From IMG/VR virus record IMGVR_UViG_3300035698_027016, positions 1 through 50,019 of that record: DNA of 50,019 bases; one strand, written 5' to 3'. The notes under the pieces are model-generated. The model was not told where the DNA came from. It worked only from the letters and a program-made list of their open reading frames with translations, and made no database searches. The position numbers and the translations under genes were made by a program. The stretch's first letter is position 1, and the number at the start of each line of letters is the position of its first letter. Of the stretch, positions 43,106 to 48,918 are shown piece by piece. This DNA is from a virus.

Positions 43106-43972
43106 ATGTATAGTTGGTATCGTCAAGCTACAGTAGATCAAATGGAAAAAGAAGCTTCATTTAAAGAAGGAGTGATAATTACATTAATATCCCTATTAAG
43201 TGGAACAGCTGCATGGTTTGAAGGCAACGCTATAAAAAACTACCTCGCAAACAAAAATGTTGCTCAAGAAAGTTTTGCGCAAGTCGTTAACACCCTTAAC
43301 CAAACAAATAAATCTGTAGAAGAGATGGATAAAAGCGATATAATTCTTGCAAAAGACAATTATGAGTCTCAAAAATCTGAAGAAATCCCTGAAGACAGCT
43401 ATGAGACTAATCCTAACACTAAAACAAGAGATGAGCTTTCTCCATTTGACACAATTGCTAGAACTATCTATGACGAAGCTAGAGGAGAAGGTATAGATGG
43501 AATGACCGCAGTTAGCGAAGTTATTTTAAATAGTAGCGATGGGACCCCTGAATCTTTAAAAAACGTCTGCTTAAAACCATGGAGATTTAGCGGGTGGAAT
43601 AAAGGGAAGTTTTTGCAAGGTGGAACAGGACAAGCGTGGGAAACAAGCAAACAGTTAGCTAAATCAGTATTAAGTCCGACTACAAAACCCAATAAAAATG
43701 GAAAGAACTTCTTCTGTAATCCTCAATTAGTGATACAAACAAATGGTAAGAAAGATGGAATAACAAATGTTCCTAGTCTTTTAACTTTAGACGACTTAAT
43801 TGCTTTGCCAGATTCTTATTTGAAATATTTACCAACTTTTATGTTTAAACCAGTTAAGCAGAATTTAGGGAAAGGTGCTTGGAAACATATTTATCCTAAA
43901 ACCAAACAAAATTTAAGAACAGATTTCAATACAGTAGGAAAACAATTATTCTACTCTAAAGATGTTCAGTAG
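43106..43972 (+). CDS. SleB-type cell-wall hydrolase, membrane-anchored
   Basis: 288 residues from the ATG at 43106 (AGAGAG upstream); an in-frame ATG at 43022 would overlap the divergent gene. Residues 22-40 (GVIITLISLLSGTAAWFEG) form a signal anchor. A polar linker (about 55-112) leads to a SleB/hydrolase-2 domain: FDTIARTIYDEARGEGIDGM, with the catalytic Glu in YDEARGE, AVSEVILNSS and VCLKPWRFSGWN. These enzymes cut peptidoglycan (spore-cortex lytic or lytic transglycosylase-like). Here it is probably the endolysin or a virion-release enzyme. The N-terminal motif MEKEASFKEG resembles the K-E-A-S-F at the end of the protease fusion. Confidence 0.85.
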   Translation: MYSWYRQATVDQMEKEASFKEGVIITLISLLSGTAAWFEGNAIKNYLANKNVAQESFAQVVNTLNQTNKSVEEMDKSDIILAKDNYESQKSEEIPEDSYETNPNTKTRDELSPFDTIARTIYDEARGEGIDGMTAVSEVILNSSDGTPESLKNVCLKPWRFSGWNKGKFLQGGTGQAWETSKQLAKSVLSPTTKPNKNGKNFFCNPQLVIQTNGKKDGITNVPSLLTLDDLIALPDSYLKYLPTFMFKPVKQNLGKGAWKHIYPKTKQNLRTDFNTVGKQLFYSKDVQ

Positions 43973-44147
43973 ATGTTCTTTAACCGCTCTTAACCGTTTA
44001 AATTTTTTATATTTTTTTTCTTTATATAAAAAATAAGTTATATTAAAAGAACTAGTAAAGAACTAAAGTTATATTAAGCAGCAAAGGTGATCTTCTGTAA
44101 ATGGCTTAGTGTTAATAGGTTACTAAAATTTTAACACCTCTAATTAC

Positions 44148-44315
44148 AGTAAAAATTACTATTTCCACTAAGAAATCTGCCTTTTTAGAGCTAAAATCGC
44201 AGTAAAAATTACTATTTCCACTTAAAATTTGACAGTAAAAATTACTATTCTCAAGCTCAAAATAGTAATTTTTACTATTTTTGACTTAGAAATAGTAATT
44301 TTTACTATTTCCACT
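44148..44315. repeat. Five-copy palindromic repeat array (operator or iteron)
   Basis: The 13-mer AGTAA-NNN-TTACT, always followed by ATT, occurs at 44148, 44201, 44234, 44264 and 44294. The centre is AAA in the first three and TTT in the last two, and three copies continue as ATTTCCACT. Spacing is 53, 33, 30 and 30 bases, so the last sites lie about three helical turns apart on the same face of DNA. This fits cooperative binding of a repressor or a replication initiator. It is not a CRISPR array: the intervals differ and are partly repeated. Confidence 0.85.
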
Positions 44316-44372
44316 GCTTTAAGAAAAAATTGAGAAAATTAAAAAATAACTTTACGAGATTTGAGCGGGAAA

Positions 44373-44393
44373 GCTCACGACTTTAGTCGTGGG
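44373..44393 (+). other. IS605 right-end/omegaRNA-like hairpin, left copy
   Basis: A 21-base sequence with core CACGACTTTAGTCGTG forms a 6-bp stem with TTTA loop. It is identical, in inverted orientation, to 47431-47451. The sequence resembles 3' ends (right ends, reRNA/omegaRNA) of IS200/IS605-family elements. Nearby GAGCGGGAAAGCTC and GCGAGC could extend the structure. No transposase or tnpB gene lies in the window. Confidence 0.55.
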
Positions 44394-44459
44394 ATGAAAG
44401 CGAGCACTTACAATTAATTAAAAATATTAAAAATAAAAAGGGAATATGTAAGAAGTTAT

Positions 44460-44467
44460 TGTATAAT
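44460..44467 (+). promoter_or_regulatory. TGTATAAT promoter box of the vWA operon
   Basis: TGTATAAT on the plus strand, 77 bases before the start codon of the first operon gene and 151 bases after the last palindromic repeat. No -35 is seen, as for the other boxes in the window. Confidence 0.55.
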
Positions 44468-44494
44468 AGAGCAGAACTTAACAAACGGTTAGGT

Positions 44495-44516
44495 TTCCCG
44501 CCCTGAGGGAATCAGG
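44495..44516 (+). promoter_or_regulatory. Leader with mutually exclusive hairpins
   Basis: TTCCC (44495-44499) can pair with GGGAA (44507-44511), or CCTGA (44502-44506) can pair with TCAGG (44512-44516); both cannot form together. The ribosome site AAGGAG is ~15 bases downstream. It may be a small switch in the 5' leader of the vWA operon, but both stems are short. Confidence 0.35.
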
Positions 44517-44543
44517 AGTGTATGTGAGAAAAGGAGAGAAGAC

Positions 44544-45485
44544 ATGAATAATCCAAATAACGCCCACCAACCATCAACAGAAACAGCAGATTCTTGGGAT
44601 AGTAGAATCGCAAACGCTGCAATCTTCTTAGGCTTATCAGTAGAAAAAACTGTTACAGCGTTAAAAGAACTAGGAGTAGATAAAGAACCCGCTGGAATGG
44701 AAATGCTTTCAGATGAAGCAATTGTTCCTTTTGGCGACTTACGAAAAGCCTATTGTGACGATCTAGGTATTGCTATTGCTAAAGTTAGAATGGCAATGAA
44801 GTATCTCAGGGGTCCAAAAGATAGCAATAAAACTGATTCCATTGATCCTGAAACTATAAAAATGAAGGAAAAATATGGGGTTAAACTTAAATTAGAACAT
44901 ATTCCAACAGATCAACTTCTTGAAGATTATAATCCAAACAAGCATGACCACCCCATTACAACTGTTCTCAGAGGTAGATTTGGGAAAAAGCCTGTAATTG
45001 TGTTTAAACCAGATTCAACAGAGGTAGATATAGAACAAACTGCTAACTATATTGCTGATTTAGACAATGGCTTTCCTGAAGAAACTACTATAGAGTCTCA
45101 AGGGGAGCTTGTAAGGCTTTATATGATAGGAGAGATACCAAGTCAGATTATTGAAGAAGACCCTCTATCTGCTGGTTCTCCGCTTAAGAGAGGCCGTTCT
45201 ATTGTAAATAGAGTTAACTGGTCTGATATATCTATAGAAAAGAGACAGTTTATTCGTCTTTTAGTAGATGAAGGATATCTAAACCATAATGATAGAAGGG
45301 AAATTAAGGATATTCTTCAAATGGCTAAAACTGGAATTCAAGAACTTAAAGACGAATTTCCTGAAGTAGCTTTAGTCTTTCGAGAAAGAGGGAATATGCA
45401 CGATCTCCCTAATCTAACTATGACAATGGCACAAGCAAATACTGCTAAAACTCAAAACCCTTTTGGGATTAAAAGACAGTACTAA
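44544..45485 (+). CDS. vWA operon protein 1, unknown
   Basis: 313 residues, mostly helical. It opens MNNPNNAHQPSTETADSWDS followed by a helical region (RIANAAIFLGLSVEKTVTAL, FGDLRKAYCDDLGIAIAKVR); the middle has YGVKLKLEHIPTDQLLEDYN and FGKKPVIVFKPDSTEVDIEQ; the C-terminus has a helical repeat (SIEKRQFIRLLVDEGYLNHN, IKDILQMAKTGIQELKDEF) and ends GIKRQY. No known domain, signal peptide or membrane segment. AAGGAG precedes the ATG. It is followed by a strong hairpin and two co-oriented genes, a zinc-ribbon protein and a vWA protein, so it probably belongs to the same complex. Confidence 0.75.
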   Translation: MNNPNNAHQPSTETADSWDSRIANAAIFLGLSVEKTVTALKELGVDKEPAGMEMLSDEAIVPFGDLRKAYCDDLGIAIAKVRMAMKYLRGPKDSNKTDSIDPETIKMKEKYGVKLKLEHIPTDQLLEDYNPNKHDHPITTVLRGRFGKKPVIVFKPDSTEVDIEQTANYIADLDNGFPEETTIESQGELVRLYMIGEIPSQIIEEDPLSAGSPLKRGRSIVNRVNWSDISIEKRQFIRLLVDEGYLNHNDRREIKDILQMAKTGIQELKDEFPEVALVFRERGNMHDLPNLTMTMAQANTAKTQNPFGIKRQY

Positions 45486-45492
45486 TTATTCT

Positions 45493-45537
45493 AACTCACT
45501 AACGGCAATATTTATATATCTTTGCCGTTAGTGAGTT
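45493..45537 (+). other. Perfect 16-bp hairpin between operon genes 1 and 2
   Basis: The 16 bases at 45493-45508 pair fully with 45522-45537 around a 13-base AT loop, 8 bases after the stop of gene 1 and just before the ribosome site of gene 2. No T-run follows, so it is more likely an mRNA-processing, stabilising or attenuating element than a full terminator. It could set the ratio of protein 1 to proteins 2 and 3. Confidence 0.8.
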
Positions 45538-45556
45538 CTATCTTAAGGAGATTATA

Positions 45557-46711
45557 ATGACTAAAGAAACTAAAATTGATTTTGATGGATCTTGGCAGAA
45601 CTATAAAATGCGTAATGGAATATTCTCATGTGGCTTTAACATGCCAGAAGCTCTAACGGGAGAAGGCAGTAATTCCCTTCCGCCTCATGCTAAAAGGATG
45701 TCTTATTTAGTAGATGAGTATCCTTCATGTCCTGATAGCTGGATGAGAAGTGAAGGACGGATGAAGAGCTTCTTTGTGCCTGTTGAAGAAGATAAAGGAA
45801 TGTGGTTAGACTTAAATGATAATGCAAATCTAGATCGTCATGTTGCAATTGTAGTATCAATACAAGGGGTTAATCCTATTACTGGATTGCCATGTAATAA
45901 CGCTCAGTTAGAACAGTATATTGATAGCTGCCCTAAACACAATAAGAAATTCGGTCCAGACAGATATTGCAAAGAATGCGGTTTTAAATGGCCTAAACAA
46001 AATTATCTAGCTACAACAGGAACTCCAAAGGGAATGTTTTGGCTAGATGGTTTTAAATCTGCAGAAGGTATTGTTAGACAGTATATACTTACCGCTGAAA
46101 AGATGAGGGGTGTTGCTAGCAATGTGATTGGCGCAGATCGTGTGTATGCAGTAGGGTTGAGTTTCTTCCTTGCAAAAGAAAAGAAGCCAGAACCTAAAGC
46201 TAGTACTAGTCCATTCAGAGGAATAACGACTTATGGCGGTTCTAATTCTGCTATGGGGATTAATTATGTTAATTATGTTAATTATGGTGAACCTCAATTC
46301 TTTTCTTCTAAAATTAAAACATCTGAAAATATAACAACGGATATACCAAATTATGACTCAACTATGTGTTGCTTTGATCAATTTGCAGAGATTGAATGCT
46401 CAAATAGTTCTGTAGATAATGGTATAACTGCTAATGCTTTCTATTCAGCAAAGAAAATGTGCAAATCATTAGGTCAACCAAGAAGCATTGCTGTTCAGAC
46501 TAAAAAACTAGAAGTTGGAGCTGGAGCAAAAATCAATCAGGTGGTTAGTGACGACCCAGAAGGTTTAGATTTTTGGCATGACGAACCAGAATCTATTATT
46601 TGTATTAACTATTGCGTAAAAAAAGATGCTGAAGCAATTATTAAACAAGGAAAGGTAGAATTAGAAGTACATGAAGAAGGGTTTTTACAAAACATACCAG
46701 TAGGAAACTAA
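45557..46711 (+). CDS. vWA operon protein 2, zinc-ribbon containing, unknown
   Basis: 384 residues. A possible zinc ribbon lies at about 130-145 (CPKHNKKFGPDRYCKECGFK). Around it are well-ordered segments: DRHVAIVVSIQGVNPITGLP, GMFWLDGFKSAEGIVRQYIL, AEKMRGVASNVIGADRVYAV and GLSFFLAKEKK. A low-complexity stretch NYVNYVNYG follows, and then a C-terminal domain with SAKKMCKSLGQPRSIAVQTK, LEVGAGAKINQVVSDDPEGL and ESIICINYCVKKDAEAII. I recall similar proteins beside vWA genes in bacteria but cannot name a family. AAGGAG precedes the ATG. Possible client or scaffold for the vWA partner. Confidence 0.75.
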   Translation: MTKETKIDFDGSWQNYKMRNGIFSCGFNMPEALTGEGSNSLPPHAKRMSYLVDEYPSCPDSWMRSEGRMKSFFVPVEEDKGMWLDLNDNANLDRHVAIVVSIQGVNPITGLPCNNAQLEQYIDSCPKHNKKFGPDRYCKECGFKWPKQNYLATTGTPKGMFWLDGFKSAEGIVRQYILTAEKMRGVASNVIGADRVYAVGLSFFLAKEKKPEPKASTSPFRGITTYGGSNSAMGINYVNYVNYGEPQFFSSKIKTSENITTDIPNYDSTMCCFDQFAEIECSNSSVDNGITANAFYSAKKMCKSLGQPRSIAVQTKKLEVGAGAKINQVVSDDPEGLDFWHDEPESIICINYCVKKDAEAIIKQGKVELEVHEEGFLQNIPVGN

Positions 46712-46730
46712 ATAAAAGGAGTAAGTTAAA

Positions 46731-47411
46731 ATGAGCAAAAAAGAAACAAGAGAAAACGCTGAAGAACAGAATGTAGATAGTTGCACCCATATCGTAGTTG
46801 TGTTAGATAAATCTATATCAATGAATAACATAACTAGGAGCACAATCTCAGGATTCAATGAGTTTATGCAGGCACAAAGAGAGGTGTCAAGTAAGGCTAC
46901 TGCTAGTTTAATGCAGTTTGATACTGATCAAATTTGGTCTTATAAAATGATGCCAGTTAAAGAGACTGTAGATATTAACAATGAAAGTTATATGCCTGAT
47001 GGCGGTGGCACAGCTCTTTGCGACAGTATTGCTAGAGCAGTTCACTGTACAGAAGATCAAATTAAAGGAATGGAAGTTAAACCAGATAATATAGTTGTAG
47101 TTGTTATTACAGATGGTGAAGAAAATTCTAGTCATGAGTTCAATAAAAGTCATGTTACAAAGATTATTGAATCCCATGAAGCAGATGGTTGGGACTTTGT
47201 GTTTCTTGGAGCAAATCAAGATGCTATCTCTGAAGGTGGGAGTATAGGTGTAAGGGCATCAAACGCAATGACGTATGCAGCTAATGATGCTAGCGTTCAA
47301 ACTATGTATTTAAATGTTTCTAAAGGATTAACTTCCTATAGGTCTGCTAGAAGTACTGGTAATACTGATCAAATTGGATTTTTCGCTGAAGAAACTGAAG
47401 AAATTAACTAA
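46731..47411 (+). CDS. von Willebrand factor A domain protein
   Basis: 226 residues, a single vWA domain with a complete MIDAS metal site: DxSxS in VVVLDKSISMNN (D26, S28, S30), Thr94 in DGGGTALCDS and Asp128 in VVVITDGEENSS. It ends FLGANQDAISEGGSIGVRAS and a short tail. It has no signal peptide, so it acts in the cytoplasm, binding a partner through Mg2+. It is preceded by AAAGGAG and 19 bases after gene 2. In bacteria, compact cytoplasmic vWA proteins are part of chaperone-like, metal-stress or conflict complexes; which applies here is unknown. Confidence 0.9.
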   Translation: MSKKETRENAEEQNVDSCTHIVVVLDKSISMNNITRSTISGFNEFMQAQREVSSKATASLMQFDTDQIWSYKMMPVKETVDINNESYMPDGGGTALCDSIARAVHCTEDQIKGMEVKPDNIVVVVITDGEENSSHEFNKSHVTKIIESHEADGWDFVFLGANQDAISEGGSIGVRASNAMTYAANDASVQTMYLNVSKGLTSYRSARSTGNTDQIGFFAEETEEIN

Positions 47412-47430
47412 GTATTAACGCTGTCAACTA

Positions 47431-47451
47431 CCCACGACTAAAGTCGTGAGC
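47431..47451 (-). other. IS605 right-end/omegaRNA-like hairpin, right copy
   Basis: Minus-strand copy of the 21-base sequence at 44373-44393, so the two face each other across the vWA operon. Extended on the minus strand it reads GAACGGGGAGGCTCACGAC, the hairpin, then GTGGGTAGTTGACAG, very like right ends of IS605-family/TnpB elements. The stop codon of the gene at 47438-48013 lies within the hairpin. Confidence 0.6.
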
Positions 47452-48013
47452 CTCCCCGTTCACAAGATAGTGAGGTTGCTATGTTATTGTTTAACATAGT
47501 AGCCTTATACTTTTCTGTTCTCGCCACTTCTGCTTTTTCTGACCTGCGCTCTCTTAAGGCTTGCATATCATTTGCATATTTTATTGTCTTTTTCAAAAAC
47601 TCAATCATTTTGTCAACATTTTTAGGGCTAAATCTTTTTCTCTTAAATCTTTTATGGGCATAAGGACCAGCCATAATGATGACACCATTCCTCAGCTCAT
47701 AACTCTTGTTGTTCTTATTTGCCCAAGGCTTTAATTCTATATCTAAATTATGGGTATTACCTTTCCCATCTTTTACTGTTTTTATAACAACTTTGTCTTG
47801 AATTTCAATTTTTGGGACTTCATATCCTAGAGATTCTAATTTCTTTTTTATCTCTTTTGCAACTACGATGGAATCTTGCTTAGATAAATTTAGAAGTTCA
47901 AGTTCTTCTTTAGATCTAGTATGCCTAGTCCAACCAGCAGTTTTACCTATCCTTTCCCATTCTTGTCTGGACATAGTTATTTGAGTGTCAGATGCTGTTT
48001 TAGTTAATTTCAT
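47438..48013 (-). CDS. Tagged protein, 191 residues, possibly 3'-replaced
   Basis: Residues 1-28 are the shared tag (MKLTKTASDTQITMSRQEW, then ERIGKTAGW). The body is alpha/beta (DSIVVAKEIKKKLESLGYEV, KIEIQDKVVIKTVKDGKG, LRNGVIIMAGPYAHKRFKRK) with a basic helical end (IEFLKKTIKYANDMQALRER). The last residues (SLSCERGGSRL) are encoded by the IS605-like right end and the TAG stop sits in its hairpin, so the original C-terminus may have been displaced. ATGA overlap with the next tagged gene upstream. A packaged or injected protein is suggested only by the tag. Confidence 0.7.
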   Translation of the reverse strand: MKLTKTASDTQITMSRQEWERIGKTAGWTRHTRSKEELELLNLSKQDSIVVAKEIKKKLESLGYEVPKIEIQDKVVIKTVKDGKGNTHNLDIELKPWANKNNKSYELRNGVIIMAGPYAHKRFKRKRFSPKNVDKMIEFLKKTIKYANDMQALRERRSEKAEVARTEKYKATMLNNNIATSLSCERGGSRL

Positions 48014-48513
48014 GTGTAAGAATCCCCCGTGTCTGGTACGCCCTGCTCTAATCCAACGGCCACACCTTGAGTACCGCTGACTCCTTTTTGTTTTTGCATC
48101 TGACGATGAAGTTGAGCTTTAGATTCTTCTAGATTAGGTTTAAAATAACTCTCAAGTACTTTGTTAAAGGCCACAATATTATTTGAATTTATAGCTTCAA
48201 CTAAATTATCAATATCTAAGCCTATTTCTGCGTCGAGTTTTGCTACCCAATTATTCTGCTTAAGATCGTTTAAGGTCTCTAATATTCTTTCTTTAATCGC
48301 CTTGTCTTGTTCTATATCATTATTATTTTGAATTGCCCCTAAGTCTGTTCTCAGTTTTGCCATCGCTTGAAATAATTTATCTGTGTCAGCTTTTTGTCTA
48401 GTTAAGTCAGTATCTTGAGCTTCTTTTACCCAACCAGAAGTGACCCCAATATGCTGCCATTCGGGTTTTGACATTATTATCTGTACATTAGAACTTGTTT
48501 TTATCAATTTCAT
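48010..48513 (-). CDS. Tagged helical protein, 167 residues
   Basis: Residues 1-28 are the shared tag (MKLIKTSSNVQIIMSKPEW, then QHIGVTSGWVKEAQD). The rest is strongly helical (LFQAMAKLRTDLGAIQNN, KERILETLNDLKQNNWVAKL, LVEAINSNNIVAFNKVLESY) and ends with a Gln/Gly-rich tail (MQKQKGVSGTQGVAVG). No known domain. The ribosome site is weak (GGA). It overlaps the second tagged gene by ATGA; together they form a two-gene unit lying far from the other two tagged genes. Confidence 0.7.
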   Translation of the reverse strand: MKLIKTSSNVQIIMSKPEWQHIGVTSGWVKEAQDTDLTRQKADTDKLFQAMAKLRTDLGAIQNNNDIEQDKAIKERILETLNDLKQNNWVAKLDAEIGLDIDNLVEAINSNNIVAFNKVLESYFKPNLEESKAQLHRQMQKQKGVSGTQGVAVGLEQGVPDTGDSYT

Positions 48514-48555
48514 AAGTTATTGTCCATAGGAACCGCTTAACCCACTTCAAACTCA

Positions 48556-48648
48556 TTATAATGGTTTCCCGTTATGAAGACCGATTTCCGTATAGACACC
48601 ATTTACATAATTATCCCCAAAACCAGTTAATAAAATTTGAGATGCCAT
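48556..48648 (-). CDS. 30-residue ORF, probable remnant of a virion protein
   Basis: ATG at 48648 with a strong GGGGGAG site encodes MASQILLTGFGDNYVNGVYT, then EIGLHNGKPL and TAA. The pattern VNGxYTExGxxNGKP looks like the start of a small beta-rich repeat domain common in phage proteins. The matching continuation (HYNEFEVG) is in the next frame before another stop, so a frameshift probably truncated it. Could also be a genuine micro-protein. Confidence 0.5.
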   Translation of the reverse strand: MASQILLTGFGDNYVNGVYTEIGLHNGKPL

Positions 48649-48724
48649 AATTTACTCCCCCTATTGCCTAACGCCTATAGTGTGTTTGTCTTTTCATTAA
48701 TTCTACATATCTATGGATTTCACC

Positions 48725-48799
48725 TTTATTAATTTAAGGCTAATTAAAATTTATTAATTTAAGGCTAATTAAAATTTATTAATTTAAGGCTAATTAAAA
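48725..48799. repeat. Three perfect 25-bp tandem repeats
   Basis: Three exact, head-to-tail copies of a 25-base AT-rich unit containing TTAATTTAAGGCTAATTAA, whose ends are inverted (TTAATT/AATTAA). They run directly into the terminator stem at 48796. They could be operator sites for the small gene at 48556-48648 or a replication slippage product. Confidence 0.95.
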
Positions 48800-48831
48800 A
48801 AGAGAGAAAACGAAAGTTTTCTCTCTTTTTT
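48796..48831. terminator. Strong bidirectional terminator
   Basis: A perfect 16-bp stem (AAAAAAGAGAGAAAAC with its complement) closes a GAAA tetraloop and ends in a T-run in both directions. On the minus strand it ends the radical SAM transcript. Confidence 0.92.
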
Positions 48832-48881
48832 ATCTTATTGTTGACCCTGTGAACTGACCTTTACTCTCCAGCAAGAAGAAA

Positions 48882-48912
48882 GCCCCCGAATTCATTCGTG
48901 GGGAGTGTCAGA
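48882..48912 (+). other. Third IS605 right-end-like hairpin
   Basis: Plus-strand GCCCCCGAATTCATTCGTGG, then GGAGTGTCAG, forms a stem with TTCA loop. It differs in sequence from the pair at 44373 and 47431 but has the same plan: GC[C/T]C-rich stem, short T-A loop, GTGGG, then AGTxxxxCAG. It lies 7 bases beyond the 3' end of the radical SAM gene and would be transcribed antisense to it. Confidence 0.45.
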
Positions 48913-48918
48913 ACAAAC

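Larger units (their letters stand above)
43973..44543. other. 571-base regulatory intergenic region
   Basis: No gene. In order it holds: repeated TTAACCG words near 43990, an AT-only hairpin (44003-44012 with 44024-44033) that may end the hydrolase transcript, a GTGTTA...TAACAC inverted repeat near 44110-44137, five AGTAA-W3-TTACT palindromes (44148-44309), an IS605-like hairpin (44373-44393), a TGTATAAT box (44460) and a leader with two competing small hairpins. This is the longest gene-free stretch in the window and the likeliest site of an origin or a major switch. Confidence 0.8.

Noticed and set aside
44148-44315. CRISPR array
   Set aside because: Intervals are 53, 33, 30 and 30 bases, repeat centres differ (AAA or TTT), and each unit is itself palindromic; no cas genes are present. 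Operator or iteron fits better.
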